Shown piece after piece: positions 11,571 to 21,487 of a stretch of 64,000 bases of DNA. The notes under the pieces are model-generated. The model was not told the origin of the DNA, searched no databases, and saw only the letters and a list, made by a program, of their open reading frames with translations. A program made the position numbers and the translations under genes. Source of the DNA: Pyricularia pennisetigena (Eukaryota; Ascomycota; Sordariomycetes; Magnaporthales; Pyriculariaceae); NCBI RefSeq assembly GCF_004337985.1, contig NW_021940922.1, positions 1,085,382 to 1,149,381 of the forward strand, in the 5' to 3' direction. The first letter of the stretch is position 1, and the number at the start of each line of letters is the position of its first letter.

Positions 11571-12297
11571 ATTTAGGGCTTCATTTTTGGATTATAATGT
11601 AAAAGAGCTTTCTGAGAATCATTAGATATAGGTTTTATTGCGATTTCCTGCGGAAAAACGATCAGTTGCATATTCGTTGTTTTCATGGCCGTTCTTCGGG
11701 AGGGTGTCCACTTCTGGGTCACCCACTGTAGTCTGAGCACTGAGACTAATGTGTGCTGAATTTCACGTATAAAAGGACTTTGAAGCCGTGCAAATTGGCG
11801 GCTGGCGGGCGCTGTCAAAGCCGACATCAAAACATAAAAGCTTCATGGTGTTGTGGCCATGGATCGCCCTTGGGGTAATCTTGGCCCGGGTACAAAATGT
11901 ACAGTTGTAAGTGGACCAAACAACCTTACGATGTTTTAAAGGTTCCCAAAGCAAACACCAAGAAATTGAAAATTGATAGACAAAGGATATACCATCCCAT
12001 GTGCCTAGGCAGCATCCCACGCAGCTCAACCCTCGGGGAACATCAGAACCACGGCTAATATACAGCTCGAAATGGACTGGAAATTAATTATTGCAACCAT
12101 AAAGTCACTTGCACATACTGCTAACACTTTTTAAAGACAGCTCAGCTGGGGCAAATGGTACTTTTGGTTAATGTTATTTATTTACCAGCTGAAGTTGCTG
12201 GTTTGGACGACAGGAATAAAATGACAACTGACTATTATAAGGGCAGGAACTGACAACTTGTCTACATTAATACTTTTTATAATGGCGTTATTATATA
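11571..12297. other. unique spacer with an isolated TAGTCT...AGACTA tip
   Basis: Roughly 730 bp of more balanced composition between two pogo relics. No convincing gene: minus-strand frames of 85-88 codons overlap each other without a recognisable motif. At 11729-11748 there is a lone 20-bp tip, TAGTCTGAGCACTGAGACTA, identical to the extreme end of B termini but with no element attached. Confidence 0.4.
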
Positions 12298-13226
12298 TAA
12301 CGTCGGGTACACCCTTATGNNAACTTCTATTGTAAATATCTCAACGAATTTTTCACTTTTGGACTTACTTTTTTCTAATCTTAATTCTCCAATTTCCAAT
12401 AAAGCAACGTACCGAAAATCAGCTTATTTCCGCTATTGAAAACGTTGATAATGGCGAATCAATTGCAAAAGCCTCCCGATAATGGGGTATACCTAAAAAT
12501 ACACTTTGTTACCGTTTTCAAGGTTTTTAACCTTATAAACAAATATAAAACCGTTTTGAAAAGTTTTCTACTAAATAGGAGAAACATTTAATTAATTGAG
12601 TATTTGCCCAAACAGCTTTGGGGCTTCCACCAACGCACCAAAAACTATGCTTTTTTGCAAAACGAATTTTTTAAAACTGCTGGTAAAATATAAAACTTTG
12701 GAAAACGTTGGATGACCCGTATTTTGGTTCGTTATCCAATTTTTAAAACCCAAAAACCCCGTAGAATGAAAAACGCCCGGGTTAATAGGGCTATTGCGGG
12801 GGTAATTAAATTTTGGTGGTTTTATATTATTAACCCCGTTATTAACGATATTAAACCGGAAAATCGGTGGAATATAGACGAAACCGGTCTATTGGAAAAT
12901 GAAGGATTTAACGGCCTGATATTAGGTTTTAACGGAATCCGGCCGTTGCAGCGAAAAAATCCCGGAACGCGGGGTTTAACGACTACAATCGAATATATAT
13001 CGGTTACGGGCGTTATTATACCTCCTTTCGTTATATTTAAAAAAACGTATAATAATAATAGTTTCCAACGGATTTAAACCTTTTCGATAACTGGCAATTT
13101 TATGCGACCGAGAACGGGTGGACAAATAACGAAACAGTTATCGAATGGTTAAAAAGAATATTTATTTCGTATACCCAATTTTTAACGTTTAAAAAGCAGT
13201 TATTAGTTTTCAACGGTTATGGATGA

Positions 13227-13884
13227 TGTGAGGAGGTTACGAGATAGAATAAGCTTAATCTTGAACGCGGGGAAAGGTGGATCACGTATAAGGCTGATGG
13301 AACGTTGAAGTGGCAGATAACCGTCTGCTAGCGGGTAATGGAGATGATATATTGTTGTTGCACAATCGATTCGTTGAATCGTTAAATCGATGAAGGTATG
13401 AAGGTAATGAATCTAAGGCTAAGTTGTGAATTACGTGTTCGAATCCGTAGGTGCAGATCTTCGATCCGGATGTCCGGAATGCGGGGTCACGTCACATGAT
13501 TTGGCCTTATTCATGTGACTGACCTGCCGACCTATTGAGCCTAACGGCCCATTAAGCCTAACGGCCTATTGTGCTTATGCATGCACAGAAAATCTGCGAC
13601 CACAACGGGATTCGAACCCACGCACTTCAACGTATATATGATATAGATTATAGTACGTGCATTATACCACTAAGCTAGATTAAATATGACGTATTTGTTT
13701 TGTTGTTGAAACTATGAACAAAGACGTAATATATAAAGCTTTGTGTGTATGAACGCGTATACGTTTTATTTGTTATTTATTTATTTATTCGATGCAGGGT
13801 GACTAATAAAATTAGCCCGTGCTAGCCGTTAGAAATTAATGCAGGGTAGCTAATATAATTAGCCCTGCGCTAGCCATGTTCACA
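13227..13884. repeat. solo LTR, ~656-bp family with tRNA-like core (copy a)
   Basis: TGTGAGGAGG to GTTCACA, flanked by gatga on both sides (13222-13226, 13885-13889). Sister copies at 20842, 59570 and 60519 each have their own 5-bp duplication. Internal features are a 17-bp tandem unit (attgagcctaacggccc), a minus-strand tRNA-like segment, and a 3' hairpin pair built from GCAGGGT..CTAAT / ATTAGCCC. No coding capacity. Confidence 0.88.
13596..13679 (-). other. tRNA-like segment with Pol III A and B boxes inside the LTR
   Basis: On the minus strand, TAGCTTAGTGGT (13667-13678) fits an A box and GGTTCGAATCC (13608-13618) is a perfect B box, about 60 bases apart. The middle reads like an anticodon arm with an extra loop (CGTA...TACG). 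No matching 5' acceptor strand is seen for the 3' side, so this is a tRNA relic or promoter, not a working tRNA gene. The same segment is kept in copies b, c and d (B boxes near 21208, 59949 and 60898). Confidence 0.55.
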
Positions 13885-14303
13885 GATGACATATAACGGA
13901 CGAATTTATGTTTTTTTATTTGCAAAATAATATTTAATTCGTAAATCTACCCTTTTATTCGTCACACGTTTTCCAACCATTGTGTTTATCAATTTTGAGG
14001 CCGTTAAACAGATCTATCGATGTCAATTTGGATTTATTAATCAATTTTGCCATTTAACAATTGTTGGAAAACGAAATTTCCTCTTTTGCTATAATATAAC
14101 CGAATCGAAAGCATTTTTAGCAAAAGAAATTTAATCTGGGTGGCGTATAACGGGTTTATAACCGGTGAATTTGGTTAAATCATTTTTAACCCTTTTTTAT
14201 TAGAAAATAGCAACGCCAACATTATAAAAAATAGCAACAATGGTTTTTAAAGGGATAAAACACCGGAAAACCTAATCCAAAAAATTAACGACCCGTTTTT
14301 ATT

Positions 14304-14883
14304 CGTTAATTATATGCGTTATTAAGCATGTAATGGGTCCACCTTTGTTGATATATAAACCACAATAGATAGTGCCGAAGTGGGGCTGTCGGAGTTGTTA
14401 AATTATCCGTTATATTTTGTATTATAGGAGTTGCGATTTAACGGTTAGCGAGTGTGGTTTACCCGGTACCGGGTTTACACCCACGCTACACCTATAAATC
14501 AGCTACCCTCTATCCGGTTCAAAATTTCACCAAATTAGCAAATAAGTGCGAACCCAGAAATGGTTTATATAGCAATGAGGGTGTTTTTTCCAAAACCCAT
14601 ATAAAATAATTTTTCGGAAAATCGTGTGCGGTACCGAAACGCTTTCAGGGGTGCGGACCCCCATTTCGATATCGGAGGATATATAAGGAAGATAAAGCAA
14701 AATTTCCCCCACCAATGAATTGAGTCTATCAATCCCAAAATTTGTGAACCACTTTAGTGAACAATTTAGTGCATTTAAGGCCTGTAATTACAGGCCTGTA
14801 ATTACAGGCCTTATAGCACAACTAGCACCACGCCGTATCTAGGCTAATGCCTAAACCCCTGTTAGCAACCCATATTATTAACA
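14304..14883 (+). repeat. solo Copia-family LTR
   Basis: 580 bp, inverse to the copy at 2241, flanked by ttatt at 14299-14303 and 14884-14888. It starts CGTTAATTATATGCG (family TGTTAAT...) and ends ATTATTAACA. A short direct repeat (ggcctgtaattaca) is doubled near 14779-14813. It interrupts the C-terminal part of the pogo transposase. Confidence 0.85.
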
Positions 14884-15363
14884 TTATTTATTTGGAAAAC
14901 CCCTAAAACGACCCGAAATATTCAATTTTCACTGCAAACATTTTCCAAATCCAATAAAATTAACGCTATTTTACGTTTTTTATTTGCAAAAGTCAAAAAA
15001 AGATTCGAAACCAAAAATATATTTTTTGGATAACGCGCAGCAAAAAATTAGTTTATTGGAAGCACAATTGGAGCTAATACGGCCGGCGAAAAAAACGGGT
15101 AATTCCAGTTCCAAACGACCTTTTGTTTAATAAACAAAGTATTATTGGATTGCAGGAAAATAATATAAATAATCTGGAACTTCTAACTGATAATAAAGAG
15201 GTTAATAAACCGGAATAGCCTAAAAACGAATGTATTTTTGTGGGTTGATAGTTTTATATTTAAATTAGTTTATAAAAGTAGGTATTTCGTTGTTAGATTT
15301 TTAGGTGTGGCCAACAGGGGGGGTGGCCATCAGGGGGTACCCGACGTTAACACAAACACCATT

Positions 15364-16584
15364 GGCCTTGTCCGATGCGCAGTACAACACCGCCGGCTTT
15401 GAGCTACTTGGACAGGAATGGGGATCGACGACCTACCAAAAATTCATCATTCCTCAGCTATCCCAACTTCTCTCACTCCAGCCAGCGCACCCATGTGTCA
15501 GTGCTCGAGATTGGACCCGGCCCAAAGAGCGTCCTTGGATCCTTGTCCGCTCACCTCAAGCAGAGAATCACAAGATATGTTGCATACGAACCGAATGCCC
15601 TGTTTTCTGGACACTTGGCAGAATGGCAACGTCCGCTGCCTTACCTACAAAGTCCTCCCGACATTCACCAAGTTCGTTCGCTCTGGACAGCAGCAATGGA
15701 ATCAACCATGGCGACGAGAATTTGACATTATCCTTTTCTGCCACAGCATGTACGCGATGCGCCCCAAAACCGAGTTTATTAAGCGAGCAGTGGGAATGAT
15801 TGACGGACATTCCGACCATGGAATTGTGGTAGGTTTCCACCGTGGTGGCAGCTTGCACTTCGACGGCTTGGTGTGTCATTCCACAGCAAACTTTCCCTTT
15901 GGAGTCATCCGCGTGGCAGACGAGGACAAAGTCCTAGAGGCTTTCGCCTCTTGTGTCGCTGGATTTGTCCTGGGCGGGGACAAGGCGGCGACTATCCGCA
16001 AAGACTGGCTCGACCTATGTCGCAATCAGGGTCGCCGTAAACAAACAAACCCAGGCAGTCTTGTATTCAGCGCGCCCGAGGTCATTTTATCATTTACGAG
16101 ACATGCTGCCTCATTGCCAGAGCTTACGGCACAGGTGCCATTGGTATCAGAACCCCAAAAGATCAAGAACCGGCAAGCTTGTTTTCACCATCCGGCGTCG
16201 ACCTTTAGACCCACAGATATCAGCCACATTCAACAGTGTGTCCAATGGGTTTTGAAAAACAAGACCAAAGTGACTGTAGCCGGTGGGAGCCATAATTGGC
16301 CACTGTCTTTGGCCCAACGTCGTCGCAATCGACATGGGATCCTTCCATCAGATACACATCTGGGGGTCTGGTGACGGTGGAGCTAAATGTGCCTTCGGCC
16401 CTGATGCTCTGGTCATCGCCGAGGCCGGCGCAAAGACGGGCGACATTATTAACAAGACCATATTGGCAAAGTTGACGGTATCTCTAGGGTTTCGTCCAAG
16501 CGTTGGCGCAGGTCTTTGGCTGCAAAGCGGTATCGGGCATCTGACGAGACACGACAATATGTCAAGCTTAAGAACAAGCTGCTA
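15364..16584 (+). pseudogene. broken methyltransferase / FAD-linked oxidoreductase fusion
   Basis: Coding quality and GC are normal but the frame changes repeatedly. The order is DAQYNTAGFELLGQEWG (from about 15380), then in another frame VSVLEIGPGPKSVLG (about 15498-15542), a glycine-rich SAM-binding motif I. Next, in a third frame, comes FDIILFCHSMYAMRPK (about 15720), followed by a run without stops to FRPTDISHIQQCVQWVL and the FAD-binding (BBE/GlcD-type) start VAGGSH near 16290. A further shift gives GHCLWPNVVAIDMGSF and RPSVGAGLWLQSGIGHL. An SAM methyltransferase fused to an FAD_binding_4 domain is known to me from fungal predicted proteins. Its 5' end is missing next to the pogo tip at 15347, and the C-terminal catalytic half of the oxidase is absent. 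Three or more frameshifts argue for a pseudogene rather than introns. Confidence 0.6.
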
Positions 16585-16589
16585 GCGAT

Positions 16590-17340
16590 CGGCAAAGGAG
16601 CTTCGCCTACATTTTCAGCGGTTTTTAACTCTCCAGTCAGCGGCTGAAGCCTACCAGCGGGTGATGAGAAGCTTTTATGGCCATTGGTCAAAACTGCATT
16701 CACACGAGACCTGCTTTAGCTGTGTTGCACACAGGCCATAATTTGACCTTTTCTGCGGGCATTCTGTTTCCGAGAACTGCATAAAAGTGTTTGGGAACAA
16801 AAACGACTTGGATCCATGGGTCTACCACGTCAAACAGTGTCTCGTGCGCGGGGCTCATATCGCAAATCTGGCGATTCAGGTACGACCCGACAATGCTACT
16901 ATGCGCGTTTTGAGCATTGACGAAGGAGGCGTGAGAGGCATCGCTCCGTTACGGTTCCTGCAGACACTGCAAGACCAGCTGCGACTCCCCGACTACCCGA
17001 TGCAGCACCACTTTGACGTCATCTACGGCACTAGCTCCAGTGAGTATATATATATATATATACGTTCCCACTCTTCCTGCACAGTGACCATCTACCATCC
17101 CTGACCGGAAGAGCAGGAGTTATCACGACGGCGGGCCTCGTCATAAATGGATGGGACACTGGGAAATGTCTGGCCACCTTCAAGCAGCTGTCTCATACGG
17201 CATTCCAGCGACGAACAAGCCTCAAAATACCACTCGTCTCCGCCGTCTTGCAATTCCTAATGTCTATAATTGTAAGGCAGGAGCACAAGCTGGTCCACAT
17301 GTACACCATGATTGGTCTGTTCACATCAGTATGAAGGCTT
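16590..17340 (+). pseudogene. patatin-like phospholipase with N-terminal Cys-rich finger, broken
   Basis: One frame reads LRLHFQRFLTLQSAAEAYQR from about 16604, then SKLHSHETCFSCV and CGHSVSENC. This is a zinc-finger-like C-x2-C...CGHS block as in fungal patatin-domain proteins, with one expected Cys replaced by Ser. An in-frame TAA (probably CAA originally) lies between the two halves at about 16738. Then comes the patatin start RVLSIDEGGVRGIAPLRFL (about 16903), where the oxyanion DGGGxRG has become DEGGVRG, and HFDVIYGTSS just before 17040. A GTGAGT donor with an (AT)n tract at 17040 and an acceptor near 17115 would form a ~75-nt intron. It leads to VITTAGLVINGWDTGKCLATF, which fits the next patatin segment. 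The active-site Asp region is not found. Proteins of this sort hydrolyse membrane lipids in the family. Confidence 0.55.
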
Positions 17341-18334
17341 GGCTGTCCATCATGTAGATGCTGCTGCCCGTGAATGCCGGCTACTTCCAAACCCAGATAC
17401 TTTAATGGATAAGGAAATTGGACAACCCATGTATAAAAACATAAAACCCTGGTACAAAACTCCAGCGACTTCCTTTATCGATTGTAGGTTGGGGTACTGG
17501 CACTGTTTGTCTATATCTCATTCCAGACCAGGAGGGTATCAGGGAACCCCTTGGCAGGAGGCCGTTACAGTCCAGCTCAACGAAGCAAACATGATCGGGA
17601 TACTAGTTATGTCTTATGGAATGATTACGCATGAGACCCCACCTGTATCAAGTAGCTCCACTACGGCAACAACACGCTTGTCTATCAGGGTGACAAGCAA
17701 ATATTCATCAGGTCTGATAGGAAACATTATTCTCAGCCTGAATCTCGGAGGCCTCAGTCTCAGCGGCGATAGTCTTGTCTGCCGCCAAGAAACTCGCTTT
17801 TCGAAACACCTTTATGTTGACAGCGACCAAAGACGCAACACTGTACTACCTATCGATAAGGAACGGCGGAGCCCTCGGGGTAAACCTCCAACGTAAAATC
17901 AATCTTGGATAGCATACATCTAGTGAGGCCGACAAGCATGGGACAACCCGGTACATTTGGAATCGCCACGGATGTTGCTGGAAAACGGACGGCCTTTATG
18001 AGCAAGGAAAGGTCCACTGGGAGTATCTTTTAAATCTTTGGGAGAACTTCACCTTTTATGTTCGAATGAACGGTGAGGGAATTCCGGTTCCCTTAAACCG
18101 AGAATCGCGTGTCAGGGAAATTCTCAGGCTATGACGCCATTGATGGCAGGAAGTTCAAAGTTTCTGAGAACGACATGGTGACTATGGCCAGCGCGGGCAA
18201 AATGGGTTAAGGATTTGTTCGGGGCAGCTATTGAAATGGAATAATACACGAGTATCTCACTATTTCAGCTTGATCGGCAGTGTCTGTTGTCTAAAAGTAG
18301 GTGATGACTGATGATGGAAACCCAAATGCTTTGA
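17341..18334 (+). other. unassigned low-RIP region with coding-like fragments
   Basis: Balanced composition and several overlapping frames. A frame at 17312-17896 is open for 194 codons but begins in patatin remnants and shows no known motif. In another frame, 17755-17890 gives a hydrophobic, Ala/Leu-rich peptide (AAIVLSAAKKLAFRN). 17935-18140 reads like decayed coding sequence. I could not identify a family. Confidence 0.3.
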
Positions 18335-18697
18335 TCAGCAGCAGTAGTGCCACCAAGTGGCATAACTTCTGGATGAAGTTACCAGATCAGACTTTAGTCT
18401 ATGACAGACAAAATTACCCACCTTTGGTCTGTCGTCAACTCCGATAGTTATTGCGGCAATGTTGACCGCTAGAATGGTAGGGAATAGGACGCATTCGTAT
18501 CTGGTCATGTAGTAAGAATGCCCAGAAGACTTGGGTATATATATCAGATATCTAAAGAATACGCGTTTTCCAAGCCGACAGGCAGCACGGGATAAGCGGG
18601 AAAACATGCATACAACAATGCAAAGAGTTATAGCACCGAAAACTGCTACCGCATACCAAGTAGAAACGTCCACAATGACAGCAAAGATAGTCATCAT
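18335..18697 (-). pseudogene. membrane protein fragment, possibly ferric-reductase-like N-terminus
   Basis: A 120-codon frame with two clear hydrophobic segments (YAVAVFGAITLCIVVCMF; FPTILAVNIAAITIGV) around a basic loop with FFRYLIYIPKSS and a Tyr-Arg-rich stretch. The alternation of helices recalls the first membrane spans of fungal FRE-type reductases. The heme-ligand histidines and the FAD/NAD part are not in this piece, so the resemblance is weak. It is likely a truncated gene. Confidence 0.25.
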
Positions 18698-18755
18698 CGC
18701 TATCCGTTAATTTTTTTTCCAAGGGACTCAGTACCTTGAATAAAAGTTGAATCAC

Positions 18756-19478
18756 TGGAATACGTTAGCAGAGAGAAAGGTGGATTCGAACTGTTAGGTA
18801 AAGGTACCTGTATGGCTTCCGAATGTCAGGAGCCGTTCTGAACAAGTCTGATCAGCTTCAGAGGGGCCCAGCAATAACATCTTAATTCTCTCAAACATCA
18901 CAAAACGCGGTTTTGAAATGGCCAAGGAGTTTGCAAAAGGGTTGGAAGCTTGCATATTGAGACGAATTCCATGCGGCAGAAAATATTAGCTTTTGAACGG
19001 TATCGGGTTGCTATTTTGCAACCGAAATTGGGAGGTTGAGCTTTAGTGCCTAGCCTAGTTGCAGAAAGAGGGGCCTAACAACGTGACCCAAATTGGCGTC
19101 CGACCAGAAACCCAAATTTGGGACAGGACAACTTTTGAGAAAAATAGAGCAAATATCGGAAAGAATTTGAGGTATTGTCTGGGTTACCTCCCGTACTGTA
19201 AAAAATGGAGTTTTACACAGATTTCGAGACGGTATTGGGTCGAAAAGGTGGTCAGGTAATTGAAAGGAAACTTATGAATCCCGTCAGCCAAAAAAACAAT
19301 TCGTTGTGAATTTGGACTTTTATCGATATAATGGTTAATTTTTGGGGTGTCCAAAATATTGGCAGGTCCGAAACTAGGATTCCAAAGACAAGAACTTGAA
19401 AGCACCGCGAGACTGAAATTAATTTTACCCGAGGGACCAAAAATGGGCTTGGCGACTGCGCCACAGGCTCAGGCAGCG
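18756..19478. other. intergenic, no gene recognised
   Basis: Balanced composition with short overlapping frames on both strands (66-73 codons near 19059-19464), none with recognisable motifs or splice structure. Confidence 0.4.
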
Positions 19479-19483
19479 TTGAT

Positions 19484-19650
19484 GTTGCACTACACCGCCA
19501 AAAGACGAAGGCTCCCGTGAATGACTAATGCCAGTGACTTTGGTAAATATAGCCTGAAACACCCTTTGTTGCACTAAGAAACACAGCTAAAAGACGAAAG
19601 CCCCCGTCAATGACTGATGTCAGTGACTTCGGTAAACATAGCCTGCAACC
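19484..19650. repeat. imperfect direct repeat, two ~82-bp units
   Basis: Units at about 19484-19564 and 19568-19650 share gttgcacta, aaaagacgaa, ccgt.aatgact, cagtgactt.ggtaaa and atagcctg. They lie 245-410 bp upstream of the secreted-protein gene at 19895, so they could be upstream regulatory sequence or a small local duplication. Confidence 0.65.
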
Positions 19651-19894
19651 CTATAAACTCCGCAACTTTCTTGGTCTCCTTTCCTCTCCTCAGAGTAGAA
19701 TCTTCGTTAACAAATGCCTTTAAACTAGCTTCCGTGCTGTGCTTACCGTGGCCGTGACAACTTGAAATCCTGTATTTTGGCCGGTCCATTTTCATAAATA
19801 AATATTTTCTTCTCGATTTATACCTGTCATTTGGAAAGCAACTCCCCCCCCAACAACCCAAAAAGAAAAAAGCGTCGCAACAACAAAGAACAAG

Positions 19895-20155
19895 ATGCAA
19901 CTCAAATACCTTTTCGCCTCCGCCGCCCTGGCCGTCGTCCCCGCTGTATCCGTGGCGGTCGAGCGAACCGACCCGTTTAAAAACTGTGAGGTTTCCGTCC
20001 GAGACGAAAGTGGGACAGAAGTGGCACATGGCTGCGTCACGGCGGGAGGCTCAAAGCTCATCGGCGGCGCTCAGGTTTCGGCCAGTACGGACTGTGTGGT
20101 TAGCACGACATCGAAAACTTTGACGGCAGTAAGAATAGGCAAATGCAATTTTTAA
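19895..20155 (+). CDS. small secreted protein, four cysteines
   Basis: An intact 86-codon frame in an unmutated island. The start context is acaagATGC, after a purine-rich leader (19858-19894). The signal peptide is MQLKYLFASAALAVVPAVSVA. The mature part is about 65 residues, rich in Ser/Thr/Val, with Cys at 30, 46, 67 and 84, spaced for two disulphides, and it ends KCNF. No family recognised. A GTAAGA near the end could be a donor for a further exon, but the downstream sequence contains an nn gap, so I keep the simple stop. It sits between two pogo elements, with no neighbour in an operon-like arrangement. Size, secretion and location are those of an effector or antimicrobial candidate; no function can be stated. 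Confidence 0.6.
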   Translation: MQLKYLFASAALAVVPAVSVAVERTDPFKNCEVSVRDESGTEVAHGCVTAGGSKLIGGAQVSASTDCVVSTTSKTLTAVRIGKCNF

Positions 20156-20593
20156 TTAATCCGAGGATGGAAAAGGCCCACGAGGAGGATNNGCTATTTG
20201 AATGCTTGTGGAAGCCTGATAAACCTTTGAGGCGTGGAAACATTAGTTTAAAAGTCACTACTGCTGGCAGTCTTTTTATGGTTTTGGGAGTTAAAGCCGC
20301 TCGATTCTCGAATGTGTTCTATTAATGTGTCCCGGTGCTAAACTGTGGCGTGATCGCTATGACATTCGTTGTGAAACAAGGTTATTCTAGCTCCTTTATG
20401 GGGTTACAGATTTTGTTTTCGACCGTGGCAGGCTTGACTCTTTTACAGAAGTAGTAAAGTCGGACATACGTCCTCTCTTTTCTCTAATGTGCGAGTTATT
20501 TCCGCGGACATGTCCCAAACCAAACGCAAACAAGCATATTTTATAGTTCTATATACTTTTCGTGAAATTGAACAAAAATCTCCTGATTAAGCT
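20156..20593. other. intergenic, no gene recognised
   Basis: Contains a two-base gap (nn at 20191-20192) and a 60-codon chance frame. It ends at the TA target of the pogo element at 20596. Confidence 0.4.
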
Positions 20594-20841
20594 TAACGTC
20601 GGGTACCCCCTGATGGCCACCCCCCCTGTTGGCAACACCTAAAAGTCTAAGAACGAAATACCTACTTTCATACACTAATCTAAATATAAAACGATCAACG
20701 CACAAAAATACAATCGTTTTCAGGCTGTTGCGGTTTATTATCTTTTTCTTCATCAGCTAAAAGTACCAGATTTTTTATATTATTTTCCTGCAATCCAATA
20801 ATATTTTGTTTATTAACCAAAAACTCGTTTGGATCCGGAAT

Positions 20842-21487
20842 TGTGAAGAGGTTACGAGATAGAATAAGCTTAATCTTGAACGCGGGGAAAAGTGGATCAC
20901 GTATAAGGCTGATGGAACGCAAAAATGGCAGATAACCGTCTGCTAGCGGGTAACGGAGATAATATGTTGTTGTTGCACAATCGATTCGTTGAATCGTTGA
21001 ATCGATAAAGGTTATGGAAAGTGATGAATCTAAGGCTAAGTTGTGAATTACGTGTTCGAACCCGTAGGTGCAGATCTTCGATCCGAATGTCCAGAATGCG
21101 GGGTCACGTCACATGATTTGGCCTTATTCATGTGACCAATCTGCCGACCTATTGAGCCTAACGGCCTATTGTGCTTATGCATGCACAGAAAATCTGCGAC
21201 CACAACGGGATTCGAACCCACGCACTTCAGCAACGTATATATGATATAGATTATAGTACGTGCATTACACCACTAAGCTAGATTATATATGACGTATTTG
21301 TTTTGTTGTCGAAACTGTGAGCAAAGACGTGATATATAAAGCTTTGTGTGTATAAACGCGTATACGTTTTATTTGTTATTGATTTATATATTCGATGCAG
21401 GGTGACTAATAAAATTGGCCCGTGCTAGCCGTTATAAGATTATGCAGTGTAGCTAATATAATTAGCCCTGCGCTAGCCATGTTCACA
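20842..21487. repeat. solo LTR, ~656-bp family with tRNA-like core (copy b)
   Basis: TGTGAAGAGG to GTTCACA, with ggaat at 20837-20841 and 21488-21492. It is slightly shorter than the others, in part because only one of the two attgagcctaacggcc units is present. The B-box complement ggattcgaacc is at 21208-21218. Confidence 0.88.

Larger units (their letters stand above)
12410..15250 (+). pseudogene. pogo/Fot1 transposase pseudogene
   Basis: The translated order is as follows. An N-terminal HTH (NVDNGESIAKASR...WGIPKNTLCYRF near 12440-12520) is followed by the CENP-B-type second HTH and then the open block at 12712-13077. That block holds NRWNIDETGLLENEG, with the first catalytic Asp, and TTTIEYISVTGVIIPPFVIF. 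After a frame change, ENGWTNNETVIEWLKRIF runs to LLVFNGYG, which is cut by the solo LTR at 13227. The frame resumes at 13890 with HITDEFM, the second catalytic region (DGHxSHxTxEFM in the family). Stops created by C-to-T changes are frequent. A second copy in inverse orientation is at 20596-23655. Both are inactive. Confidence 0.8.
12300..15347 (+). mobile_element. pogo/Fot1 element, full length but dead, with two solo LTRs
   Basis: The left tip ACGTCGGGTACACCC starts at 12300 and the right tip GGGGGTACCCGACGT ends at 15347, with TA on both sides (12298-12299, 15348-15349). This is the TA target duplication of Tc1/mariner-pogo elements. Two solo LTRs (13227-13884 and 14304-14883) interrupt it. 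A 2-base gap (nn) sits at 12320-12321. Confidence 0.9.

Noticed and set aside
13596..13679. A functional tRNA gene on the minus strand
   Set aside because: The A and B boxes are good, but no 5' strand pairs with the acceptor 3' side, and the segment is part of a dispersed LTR-like repeat.
15568..15879. 103-codon minus-strand frame opposite the methyltransferase
   Set aside because: Antisense shadow of the plus-strand coding blocks that carry the SAM motif and continue into the FAD domain.
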